Assembly: GCF_900112155.1 (NCBI RefSeq)
Contig: NZ_FOKQ01000001.1
Coordinates: 62,001 to 126,000 of the forward strand
Direction of reading: 5' to 3'
DNA length: 64,000 bases
DNA from: Hominimerdicola alba
GTDB taxonomy: Bacteria > Bacillota > Clostridia > Oscillospirales > Ruminococcaceae
Part shown: piece by piece, positions 16,559-23,920 of the stretch
How the letters are laid out: the number at the start of each line of letters is the position of its first letter
How positions within the stretch are numbered: the stretch's first letter is position 1
Notes under the pieces: model-generated
The model's database searches: none
Told to the model about the DNA's origin: nothing
The model's input: the letters and a program-made list of their open reading frames with translations, nothing else
Program-made: the position numbers and the translations under genes

Positions 16559-17539
16559 ATGATGATAGAGAACAGCAGGTTCTTTACAGAAGACCCTGCC
16601 GATAAGCTCTCCGACCTTGATGAAGGAAGCATTGATCTCGTGGTGACGGCACCGCCGAGTTATTCGGAGGATCGTTTTTCAAAGGAGTACCTCGACCATA
16701 GCTACTGTTGGGATAGCCTCAGCAATTATCTCGAATATATGGAGAAGGTATTTACCGAGGTGTACCATGTGCTGAAAAATCAGCACTACTGCATTATCGT
16801 GGCAGGAGATCAGACGTACAACAACAAGGCGGTCGTATTAAATTCCGAAAAGATACCACTGCCGGCATATTTCACTGCCATGCTTACTAGGATCGGTTTC
16901 AGCTATTTGAGTGAAGTGGTGTGGGACAAGGGCGGTTATGAAAATCCGTATGTGCCGACAGCCCCACGCTATCCCTACAATGTTATGCCGAAGAACTGCT
17001 GCGAGCATATACTTATTTTCTCAAAACGGAAGATAAATTACAACAGGATACCTTGTCCGTACTGCGGTGGAACATACACATCAAGAGCGTGTATAACACA
17101 GGAAAACGCCAGACAGTGGCGATGCGAGAATCCTGATTGCCCCGGCAGAGTAGGGCTTAAGGGCGGAAAAACATTTTCCGAATACAGCATAATGGTAAAT
17201 GACTGCAAGACCGAAGAAAACATTATCCCGGTCGAGGTCATTGACAAGTGGCACAGGAATATTGTGAAAATCGAACCGAGGTCAAGATCCTATGCGGAAA
17301 AATACCGCAGACAGCGATTTATCCCCATGGAGATAATTGAAATGGCAATGAGATATTTCAGCGGAGTGGACGACCTTGTGCTTGACCCGTTCGTGGGGAT
17401 CGGCAGAACTATGTTCGCAGCGGTAAAGCTGAACAGGAAATATGTCTGCTTTGAAAGGGATACCAATAATCAGAAAGTCATGTTCGGAGAAGCTGAATTT
17501 CTGCAAGAGGAATTCACCTCCGGCTATCCGCTTTATTAA
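16559..17539 (+). CDS. Beta-class DNA methyltransferase with zinc ribbon and altered motif IV
   Basis: A 326-residue DNA methyltransferase of the N4-cytosine/N6-adenine beta class, with the motif IV region near the N-terminus and the SAM-binding FxGxG-type motif (DPFVGIGRT) near the C-terminus, followed by KYVCFERD. The middle carries a zinc ribbon (CPYC at one end, CENPDCPG at the other). Motif IV reads TAPPSY; the usual [DNS]-P-P-[YFW] has the acidic/polar residue replaced by Ala and the aromatic displaced, so activity may be altered. A paralogue follows directly. It probably modifies element or host DNA. No restriction enzyme is adjacent. Confidence 0.8.
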   Translation: MMIENSRFFTEDPADKLSDLDEGSIDLVVTAPPSYSEDRFSKEYLDHSYCWDSLSNYLEYMEKVFTEVYHVLKNQHYCIIVAGDQTYNNKAVVLNSEKIPLPAYFTAMLTRIGFSYLSEVVWDKGGYENPYVPTAPRYPYNVMPKNCCEHILIFSKRKINYNRIPCPYCGGTYTSRACITQENARQWRCENPDCPGRVGLKGGKTFSEYSIMVNDCKTEENIIPVEVIDKWHRNIVKIEPRSRSYAEKYRRQRFIPMEIIEMAMRYFSGVDDLVLDPFVGIGRTMFAAVKLNRKYVCFERDTNNQKVMFGEAEFLQEEFTSGYPLY

Positions 17540-17555
17540 TGAAAGGGAGAAAAAT

Positions 17556-18530
17556 ATGAATATAGAACAGAACATTTTCAGCATGAAGGATCCGAGAAAA
17601 GAGCTTATGACTTTTGATGACAGCTGCATCGACCTGCTGGTGACGGCTCCTCCGGCTTTTGCAATGACAGGAAAGGAGAGCATCGGAACAAGCTACTCAT
17701 GGGAAAATTTCGATGAATATATCGACTATATGGGTACGGTGTTTACTGAAGTTTACCGCGTCCTGAAAAACCAGCACTACTGTGTTATTAATATCGGGGA
17801 CACCACCACCCGCATCGGAGACCGTCAGTGGGATAAGAAAACATATCATCTTGCGGCTCACTTTATCAACCTGCTTGAATGGATAGGCTTCACATACGTT
17901 ACCGAGTATGTGACCGACAAGGGCAGAAAGAGTATTCCTAACAAGTGGAGCAGTGCATATTTTCCGTTCATGGTAACGCCTGTCAGCAGTTTGGAGCACG
18001 TTCTTGTTTTTGTGAAGAAGGATAATAAGGATACACCTGTTTCCTGTCCCCGCTGCGGCAGCGATAATGTCGGACATTGGGGATACAACAAGAAGGGCGA
18101 CAGGCAGTGGGTTTGCAAGAACCGCAACTGCCCCGGTAACTGCTTTGGAGTAGGCCCCGTATATACCGAAGTCGGAAAAATCATAAACAGCCGCAAGATC
18201 GACGACAACATAATCCAGAATGAGCTCGTTGACAGATGGAGCAGGGGAGTGGTTCAGGTTTCTCCAATGTTCAGTAAAGAAACAGATCAGAGGTATCTTC
18301 CGGCGGAGGTTACTGAAATGGCAGTGCTCTTTTACAGCGGCGTGGGCGATGTTGTTCTCGACCCGTTTTCCGGCGTCGGAACAACGCTTATGACAGCGAT
18401 AAAGGATAAGCGCAGATTTGTTTGTTTCGAGCGTGACGAGTATGACAGAAAGCTGTTTTTAGGAGGTCTGCTTGCTTTCAGAAAAAGAATAGAGAAAGTT
18501 AATACAGAGATAAGCTGTGAAGCAAAATGA
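17556..18530 (+). CDS. Second zinc-ribbon DNA methyltransferase, paralogue of the preceding gene
   Basis: A 324-residue paralogue of the gene at 16559. It has the same layout: motif IV region TAPPAF (again with Ala at the first position and no aromatic at the fourth), the shared segment VFTEVYRVLKNQHYCVI, a zinc ribbon (CPRC then CKNRNCPG) and DPFSGVGTT as SAM-binding motif I. The ATG at 17556 was chosen because of the AAAGGGAG before it; a longer upstream frame overlaps the first gene. Divergence between the copies is substantial, so this is an old tandem duplication. The two may act as a heterodimer, or on different sequences. Confidence 0.8.
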   Translation: MNIEQNIFSMKDPRKELMTFDDSCIDLLVTAPPAFAMTGKESIGTSYSWENFDEYIDYMGTVFTEVYRVLKNQHYCVINIGDTTTRIGDRQWDKKTYHLAAHFINLLEWIGFTYVTEYVTDKGRKSIPNKWSSAYFPFMVTPVSSLEHVLVFVKKDNKDTPVSCPRCGSDNVGHWGYNKKGDRQWVCKNRNCPGNCFGVGPVYTEVGKIINSRKIDDNIIQNELVDRWSRGVVQVSPMFSKETDQRYLPAEVTEMAVLFYSGVGDVVLDPFSGVGTTLMTAIKDKRRFVCFERDEYDRKLFLGGLLAFRKRIEKVNTEISCEAK

Positions 18531-19276
18531 GCACTAATGCTCTCACGGAAAGGGGTGTTTACATAAGCAACATAAAACTAAAAAACGAAAGCTGTTTCGA
18601 TCTTCTGCCGACTATCCCGAACAATTCTGTTTCGCTGGTACTCATCGACCCGCCTTATGATATTTCAAGGGAAACCAATTTCGCCAATGGTGAACCTCGC
18701 GGGAGAGATAACGACCGTTTCAGGATAACTATGGATTTCGGAGAGTGGGACAGCAGCTTTCAGGGAATAGAAAAAGTAGTACGGGAGAGTTATCGGATTT
18801 TGAGAAGCCGCGGGACGTTCATCAGCTTTTATGATCTCTGGAAGATAACAAAGCTGAAAGATACTCTTGAAGAAACAGGTTTCAAGCAGATACGTTTTGT
18901 TGAATGGCTCAAAACAAATCCTGTTCCGATAAACAGCAATGTGAATTATCTGACCAATGCGAGGGAGGCGGCGGTCGCTGCCGTGAAGAACGGCAAACCG
19001 ACCTTTCACTCAAAATATGATGACGGAATCTACCGTTTCCCGATCTGTCACGATAAAGGAAGATTTCACCCGACACAAAAGCCATTGGCACTTTTCCAGT
19101 CACTGGTCTTGAAACACAGCAATGCCGGAGATACAGTTCTCGACTGTTTCAGCGGTTCGGGAACGACTGCGGCTGCCTGCGGTATCACTAGCAGGGATTT
19201 TATCGGCTGCGAGATAAACTAAGAATACTACGCCAAAAGCCTTGAAAGGCTCAGAAATGATGGGATAAAAATATGA
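18527..19276 (+). pseudogene. Third DNA methyltransferase, with a premature TAA near its C-terminus
   Basis: A beta-class DNA methyltransferase with a canonical catalytic motif DPPYD (near residue 45), KPLALF, and motif I DCFSGSGTT. The frame stops at TAA 19220-19222 after GCEIN. It then continues in phase as EYYAKSLERLRNDGIKI to a TGA at 19274-19276. The normal C-terminus of such enzymes reads C-E-[IL]-[ND]-x-x-Y-Y, so the stop has replaced one residue of the conserved end. The 231-residue truncated product may still fold, since only the last helix is lost. The start overlaps the previous stop by 4 bases (ATGA). Confidence 0.75.
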
Positions 19277-19278
19277 AA

Positions 19279-19309
19279 ACAGAGGGCTGCTCACGGCAGT
19301 CCCTCTTGG
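19279..19309. terminator. Bidirectional hairpin between the methyltransferase and DUF4314-like genes
   Basis: AGAGGGCTGC pairs with GGCAGTCCCTCT (one mismatch/bulge). The minus strand continues into a T-rich stretch (GTTTTCATATTTTT), so it probably terminates the leftward DUF4314-like gene, and less efficiently the methyltransferase operon. Confidence 0.6.
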
Positions 19310-19318
19310 TGATAACGA

Positions 19319-19507
19319 TTATGCAGCGACTTCAAAGTTCTTCAAAAGCTGTTCCTCGGAGATCTTCGCCTGACCTCCGTCTTTCCAGTCTATGAAGATC
19401 TGATCGAAGTCGTCTATATAAACTATTGTAGCTGTCGAGCCGACGGGGATATTTTCGCCAATATCCTTGACCAGCTTTATTGTCATGCCTACTGTTATCT
19501 TATCCAT
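19319..19507 (-). CDS. Small SH3-like beta-barrel protein (DUF4314-like)
   Basis: A 62-residue protein, MDKITVGMTIKLVKDIGENI, then PVGSTATIVYIDDFDQIFID and a W. The pattern (strand, P-x-G-x-x-x-x-V, D-D-x-x-x-I-x-x-x-W) is that of the DUF4314 family, small SH3-like barrels typical of mobile elements. A GGGAGGC site precedes the ATG. It is the only leftward gene in the mobilization half of the element, so it is transcribed separately. Function unknown. Confidence 0.7.
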   Translation of the reverse strand: MDKITVGMTIKLVKDIGENIPVGSTATIVYIDDFDQIFIDWKDGGQAKISEEQLLKNFEVAA

Positions 19508-19637
19508 TGTTTTGCCTCCCGGGGTATTCTTTTGCTGTGATAAACAACGCTATAATTATACTATTTTAAATAGAAGTTGTCAATTGGCAGAACGATGATT
19601 TTGTAACCATAATTTTGAAAATGAAAGGAACCATTTT

Positions 19638-19979
19638 ATGGCAAGAAAATATAAACAGGTACACCGCAAGGAGATCGACTTCGATATAAAGGATTGGGAG
19701 AAGATCGAGCGCAGAGCGGAAGCGTGTAATACCACCACATCAAAGTATTTGAGAGAGGTGATACTTAACGCCAAACCGACGTTCTATGATACGAAGGGGG
19801 TCGCACCTCTGCTGAACGGCATGAGGATCATCTCCTCGAATATAAATCAGATCGCAAAGAAGGCAAATGAAACGAACAACATATATGCAGCCGATATTAA
19901 AAAGCTACACGAGGAGGTAGAATCGTTATCCCTTACCTTAAGTCAATATCTATTCATACCTCGGTCAACAAAAGTCTAG
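19638..19979 (+). CDS. mobC: MobC-like relaxosome accessory protein
   Basis: A 113-residue protein. The N-terminus is basic and contains a ribbon-helix-helix-like segment (KEIDFDIKDWEKIERRAEAC, then TTTSKYLREVIL). The C-terminal half reads LLNGMRIISSNINQIAKKAN, the conserved core of MobC (PF05713). MobC binds oriT and helps the relaxase open the DNA. It is immediately upstream of, and probably overlaps, the relaxase gene, as in most mobilizable elements. An AAAGGA site is 10 bases before the ATG. Confidence 0.85.
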   Translation: MARKYKQVHRKEIDFDIKDWEKIERRAEACNTTTSKYLREVILNAKPTFYDTKGVAPLLNGMRIISSNINQIAKKANETNNIYAADIKKLHEEVESLSLTLSQYLFIPRSTKV

Positions 19980-21355
19980 CATACATTTTGAACCCCGATA
20001 AGACAGAAAATATGCTGTACACGACTTCGATAAACTGCACAACCGATGCCAAACAAGCTTATATGCAGATGCGTATGGTCTATGAGCAGTTTGCAAAAGA
20101 CAAGTTCAGCAGCCCGAAACCGCTGGAGGGGAAAGGTTTGGTGAAAGCTATCCACTATATCATGAGCTTTGCCGATTCCGAAAATGTAACTCCGGAACTT
20201 GCTCACAAGATAGCAAAGGCATTCGTGCGAAAGAATTTCGGTGAGGACGCCCAGGCTGTTATCGCAACACACGTTGACCGCAGCCATGTGCATTGTCATG
20301 TAATATTGAACTCTTATTCATTGTCCGGGCAGAAATATTATGCTTGCCGAAATTCTCTGCGGCAGGCAAGGGAAAATGTCAACGGTGTATGCCGGGCGTT
20401 CGGTGTTACCCCTGCGCTGAACTTCGAGAACAAAGGACGCTCGGTCAGCTACTATGAATGGGAGCAGCGGAAGTACGGCAAATCATGGAAGGAGCAGATA
20501 CGGCAGGCAATTGACGGGCTGATAAACTCCGTTAATTCTCTTGATGACCTGATGCAAGCACTCGAAGAACGTGGATATGAAATAAAGCGCGGCAAGTATA
20601 TCTCTATCCGCGCACCTGGGCAGGAGCGATTTGTGCGCACCAAGACCCTCGGAGAAGAATACACCGAAGAAAGCCTGAAAATTCGGATACTATATCGTGA
20701 GGTAGGTGCCGGAACAACGCCCACAATGGACAGCAAGTCGCAGTTGAGGGTGGCGTATGTCGCTGTCATAGGCGACGTTCGTATACTCGCGGAACAGCGG
20801 AAGAAAGTACCCCGCAAGCGCATTATCACAGCAGAATATTCCGTTGATAACGACCTTGACGTGTATCGGCTGTCGGCACAACTGTCTGTCATTAATCGTG
20901 ACGGAATAGGTTCTATCGGTGAACTTGAAGGCAGAATCACTAAGCTCCGGGCTGAGTACGAAAAACAGCGGCAGGAGATAAATGCCTATATTGAGGAACA
21001 CAACCGAATGGTTAGCCTTTTGGAGCAGGCGCAGGAATACTTTGCGTTGTCTAAGAAAAATGAGCTGTCCTCTGCGGAACAAGTGAAGCTCAATATATGC
21101 AGACAGGCTGTAAATGACAGCGGCATAATGACCGCTGCCGATGCCGACCGACTGCGTGAGAAAACCTCGCAGTTGGACAAAAAGATAGCAAAAATCAAGG
21201 AAAGTCTTGACAGCTGCCGACAGCGGTATGATGTATATAAGGATATTAGAGATACTTACGCCGAAATCTCGCAGGGCGACTATATTGGGAAGCTCGTCGA
21301 GGAAGAACGTCAGCGGAAGGAGCAGGAGGCGAAGAAGCGGAAGAGAAAGCTGTAA
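19922..21355 (+). CDS. MobA/VirD2-type relaxase; conserved N-terminus lacks a usual start codon
   Basis: DNA-nicking relaxase that starts transfer at oriT. The HUH metal site is clear (HVDRSHVHCHVILN, near nt 20270-20310). The family N-terminus, SISIHTSVNKSLAYILNP, is encoded from about 19940, upstream of the first usual start (TTG 19988), and no in-frame ATG, GTG or TTG lies before it. A GAGGAGG ribosome binding site at 19911-19917 is placed as if the start were ATC or ATT near 19922-19928. Either an unusual start is used, or an ATG was lost; starting at TTG 19988 would delete the catalytic Tyr region. The middle and end are long helical/coiled-coil regions ending in a basic KKRKRKL tail. 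It overlaps mobC. Confidence 0.85.
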   Translation: MVIPYLKSISIHTSVNKSLAYILNPDKTENMLYTTSINCTTDAKQAYMQMRMVYEQFAKDKFSSPKPLEGKGLVKAIHYIMSFADSENVTPELAHKIAKAFVRKNFGEDAQAVIATHVDRSHVHCHVILNSYSLSGQKYYACRNSLRQARENVNGVCRAFGVTPALNFENKGRSVSYYEWEQRKYGKSWKEQIRQAIDGLINSVNSLDDLMQALEERGYEIKRGKYISIRAPGQERFVRTKTLGEEYTEESLKIRILYREVGAGTTPTMDSKSQLRVAYVAVIGDVRILAEQRKKVPRKRIITAEYSVDNDLDVYRLSAQLSVINRDGIGSIGELEGRITKLRAEYEKQRQEINAYIEEHNRMVSLLEQAQEYFALSKKNELSSAEQVKLNICRQAVNDSGIMTAADADRLREKTSQLDKKIAKIKESLDSCRQRYDVYKDIRDTYAEISQGDYIGKLVEEERQRKEQEAKKRKRKL

Positions 21356-21381
21356 AAATTCTGTTCAAGGCAAAAAGAAAG

Positions 21382-21403
21382 GGGGCTGCCACGCAGCAGC
21401 CCC
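21382..21403 (+). terminator. Hairpin after the relaxase gene
   Basis: GGGGCTGC (21382-21389) pairs perfectly with GCAGCCCC (21396-21403) around a six-base loop. It lies 27 bases after the relaxase stop; no long T-run follows. Confidence 0.65.
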
Positions 21404-21440
21404 GCGATCTTTGAGCCGAAGCTCAATTGTCCTTTGCTAT

Positions 21441-21462
21441 ATGACGTTTCGCCTTACGTCAT
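21441..21462. other. Candidate oriT-like inverted repeat
   Basis: ATGACGT and ACGTCAT flank an 8-base loop (TTCGCCTT) about 85 bases after the relaxase gene. Small inverted repeats next to relaxase genes often mark an oriT/nic region. There is no direct evidence of nicking here, so the assignment is tentative. Confidence 0.3.
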
Positions 21463-21550
21463 CGCCCGAAAAAATAGTATATCACTTTGGGCGGCGGTTG
21501 TCAAGGGGATAGCTAATATCTTTGTTGCTGATTCTGCCGCTTGCAGTTAT

Positions 21551-21997
21551 TCAATAACCCTGTTCCTTAATGTCATTTTCATAGTAACCTGTAAAATCTT
21601 TTTCACAAGTGATAAAGAGTTCGATCTCATGCCATACAGCATACCATTCATCGGGAACGGCATCTTCAAGCCGTGTTTCGCTGACGGATTCGCAGATAAT
21701 ACCCTCGGGCTTGAAACATTTTTTCAGAAGAGCATTTGCCTTGCGTTTTTAGTTGTTTTTAAGAAGGCCGAGAATTTCATCGGCTTCATCTGCGGTCAGC
21801 GCTGATCTGTAAAGGGTATAGTATTCTTCATAGCCGTATTCCGTATCATCGGACCATTTCCGCAGGAACACCAACGGACTATCTATGGTGTTTACTCTTG
21901 TGATAACAAATCTGCAATGTTTTTTATCAGTAACGATTATACCGAATCTGGTATGAAAGATGCGGGGAGTATATTCTTCTCTATCATTGTCAAACAT
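21551..21997 (-). pseudogene. Hypothetical gene interrupted by an in-frame TAA
   Basis: The frame starts at ATG 21997 (GGAGG upstream) and reads MFDNDREEYTPRIFHTRFGI, running 82 codons to a TAA at 21749-21751. It then continues in the same frame for 65 more codons, starting KRKANALLKKCFKPEG and ending ENDIKEQGY before a TGA at 21551. The continuation has no start codon or ribosome binding site of its own, and its Glu/Trp/Tyr-rich composition matches a globular protein. A single 147-residue protein split by a nonsense mutation is the simplest reading. Family unknown. It is the last gene of a leftward cargo cluster. Confidence 0.6.
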
Positions 21998-22011
21998 GAT
22001 CTTTACCTCCG

Positions 22012-22704
22012 TTATTGATGCGATGATCGGTTTACACACCAAGCAAATCCCTTAGCCGTCCTCATCTCTGGCTCGGTGAAATGATTGCCCTCGTTCCATT
22101 CGAGGGTAACATTGAGGTCGAGTTGATTCAGCATTTCGTACTGTCTGCGGATATTATCGCCTACCACAGCCATGATCTTGTTGCGAGTCTTTTCCTCTTT
22201 ATTGCCTAAGCTGAGATAAATGCTTTTTACAGCAGGGAAGTGTTTTTCGATGAATTCAAGCCACCCCGGAAACCATACCGACGGCGATATCGCCGCAACC
22301 GCTGTAAATCTGTCCGAGTTGTAACCTGCCCATAATGCGAACAGCCCCGCAAGAGAATAACCGCCGAGGATTACAGGAATATCCTTGTTCAAGGAATACT
22401 GTTCGATCAGCTTCGGGATAAGAGTATCTTCAATGAAAGCAAGCGTTTCGCCTGCGCCGTTTCCGAGAGGCTCGTTCCCGAAAACTGGCGGAGCTTCCCA
22501 CGGAGACAGTTCTCTGTTCCAGTCGGTTATCTCAAAAGCGGCAAAAGCAAATGGGGTGTCGGTCAGTGATTTGATGTGTTCTATCTCTTTGGCGAGCAGT
22601 TCAATTTCGTGTTTGTCGGTGGGCTGTATCAGCAGAAATTCTGGGGAAGTATCAGCGTAAACAGTACATGATCTGCCGCCTATTATAATGGTATCTTTTT
22701 TCAT
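22012..22704 (-). CDS. Alpha/beta-hydrolase esterase (putative esterase family)
   Basis: A 230-residue alpha/beta hydrolase. The nucleophile elbow is GGYSLAGLFALW (Ser in G-x-S-x-G), a typical Asp-containing region follows (SLGNKEEKTRN), and the catalytic His is likely in EGNHF near the C-terminus. This matches the putative-esterase group related to enterochelin esterase/IroE. No signal peptide is visible, so it acts in the cytoplasm. It is cargo of the mobile element, in a leftward cluster with two small DUF-type genes and the split gene. The substrate is unknown. Confidence 0.82.
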   Translation of the reverse strand: MKKDTIIIGGRSCTVYADTSPEFLLIQPTDKHEIELLAKEIEHIKSLTDTPFAFAAFEITDWNRELSPWEAPPVFGNEPLGNGAGETLAFIEDTLIPKLIEQYSLNKDIPVILGGYSLAGLFALWAGYNSDRFTAVAAISPSVWFPGWLEFIEKHFPAVKSIYLSLGNKEEKTRNKIMAVVGDNIRRQYEMLNQLDLNVTLEWNEGNHFTEPEMRTAKGFAWCVNRSSHQ

Positions 22705-22732
22705 ATTGCTCTTGGTTGTTCATTTAAATACA

Positions 22733-22963
22733 TCATTCGCATTTTTCAAATCTCTTGAACATTCTGTCGTCCTTTTCGACGGTTTCATTCCACATCTCAG
22801 CAGGGCACACCCATACGCCGTGCTCGCCGTAAAGCGCACGATACACCACCATAGGCTCAAGCGTTTCCGAATGCTTTGCTATTTCAAGGACTTCGTATTC
22901 GTTGCCTTTGTAGTGGCGGTATCTGCCTTTTGGGATAGCGGCAACTGCTTCTTCGTAGGTCAT
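22733..22963 (-). CDS. DUF1653-family small protein
   Basis: A 76-residue protein, MTYEEAVAAIPKGRYRHYKG, then NEYEVLEIAKHSETLEP. The pattern G-x-Y-x-H-Y-K-G-x-x-Y-x-V and VVYRALYGE is diagnostic of DUF1653, a small beta-sheet family of unknown function. The start at 22963 has an AAGGAG site; a longer in-frame start overlaps the neighbouring gene. It lies between the esterase and the DUF6508-like gene in one leftward cluster. Confidence 0.82.
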   Translation of the reverse strand: MTYEEAVAAIPKGRYRHYKGNEYEVLEIAKHSETLEPMVVYRALYGEHGVWVCPAEMWNETVEKDDRMFKRFEKCE

Positions 22964-22994
22964 TGTATGCTGCTCCTTTGATATGTTTGATCGG

Positions 22995-23348
22995 TTATTT
23001 TGCAACCTCGTGCAGATGAACACCCAGCTCTTCAAGCACACCATTTTCAAGAGCTTCGGCAATAGTGCCGTCACAAAAACGTTCTGCTCTGATGATAGCA
23101 GTAATGCGGGTGAGAGTTTCATCTCTTGTAAGGTCGGGGATCTGTTTAAACTTTAGCTTTTCGGTGTTCTTGATGTAGTCCGTATCAGCGATGTCAAGTG
23201 AATAGAAGGTGTCTATCCATGCTTTGACCTCATCGTTGTAGATAGGGTAAGACAGGGTGATAACATTATCCTTGTTTTCACCCTTGCTCCATTCAACCTT
23301 TTGCGTATGAATGACGGGAAGTGACTGACAGCGTTCGTTTACGTCCAT
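22995..23348 (-). CDS. DUF6508-like protein
   Basis: A 117-residue protein beginning MDVNERCQSLPVIHTQKVEW. The features NVITLSYPIYNDEVKAWIDTF, then a DYI motif, then ITAIIRAERFCDGTIAEALE resemble the DUF6508 family, where the closing R-x-E-R-F-C-D-G block is characteristic. Function unknown. It is the first gene of the leftward cluster (a GAAAGGAG site is visible). Its promoter should lie in the repeat-rich gap between it and the recombinase. Confidence 0.65.
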   Translation of the reverse strand: MDVNERCQSLPVIHTQKVEWSKGENKDNVITLSYPIYNDEVKAWIDTFYSLDIADTDYIKNTEKLKFKQIPDLTRDETLTRITAIIRAERFCDGTIAEALENGVLEELGVHLHEVAK

Positions 23349-23379
23349 AAGAATAAGCTCCTTTCGAGGTGGTTTAGTC

Positions 23380-23645
23380 TATTATATCATACTGCTTTTT
23401 ATTTGTAAATAATCCGGAAGTCAAGAGTTGACTTACAGTTCAAGTGGTTTGTTTTATTATACCATACTGTAAAATACTTGTCTATAATCCAGGCGTAAAG
23501 GATTTTACTCACAGTTTAAAACGTAATAGAATATTTAGAGATTTTTCATAGGATATACAAATGACACGTTTGCTTTGCTGTAAATCGAATAAGCAAACGT
23601 GATAACATATCCTATAATCCGGTATGAATTTATTATACCATACCG
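23380..23645. repeat. Three copies of a TATTATACCATACTG motif
   Basis: TATTATATCATACTG (23380-23394), TATTATACCATACTG (23455-23469) and TATTATACCATACCG (23631-23645), each near an AATCCGG or AATCCAGG. They are spaced irregularly over the gap between the divergent DUF6508-like and recombinase genes. The third copy is part of an inverted pair with CGGTATG. They could be recombinase or regulator binding sites, or iteron-like repeats. Confidence 0.55.
23548..23615. repeat. Nested inverted repeat upstream of the recombinase
   Basis: Outer arms ATAGGATAT (23548-23556) and ATATCCTAT (23607-23615) enclose perfect inner arms CACGTTTGCTT (23565-23575) and AAGCAAACGTG (23591-23601) with a 15-base loop. 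There is no ORF. A separate 8-bp hairpin GCCTTAAA/TTTAAGGC lies at 23704-23726, just before the recombinase promoter. Confidence 0.7.
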
Positions 23646-23769
23646 CATACATCAAGTCAATAAACCGACGGCCAAATAACTTAAACCGGAGGTCAAGTCA
23701 AACGCCTTAAATGCGCAGTTTAAGGCTTATTGTTATACAAAAAAATATCGGCAAAAATCGTTTTCGCTC

Positions 23770-23798
23770 TTGACATTCGGGCTGCTCCATGCTATAAT
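23770..23798 (+). promoter_or_regulatory. Sigma-70 promoter of the serine recombinase
   Basis: TTGACA (23770-23775), 17 bases, TATAAT (23793-23798): a consensus promoter. The hairpin GCCTTAAA/TTTAAGGC about 45 bases upstream may be an operator. The leader to the ATG at 23921 is about 115 bases. Confidence 0.85.
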
Positions 23799-23920
23799 AT
23801 TTTATAGAAAATCTATTGCAGCTTGAAAACAGAATATTCCCCATGTTGGAGAAGCACCAAACGACTATCTGCCGATATTTAGAAACGTTTTTGATAATTC
23901 TGAAATCGGAGGTAATCGTT

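Noticed and set aside
21434-21805. Plus-strand ORF after the relaxase
   Set aside because: It lies opposite the split minus-strand gene and has no ribosome binding site.
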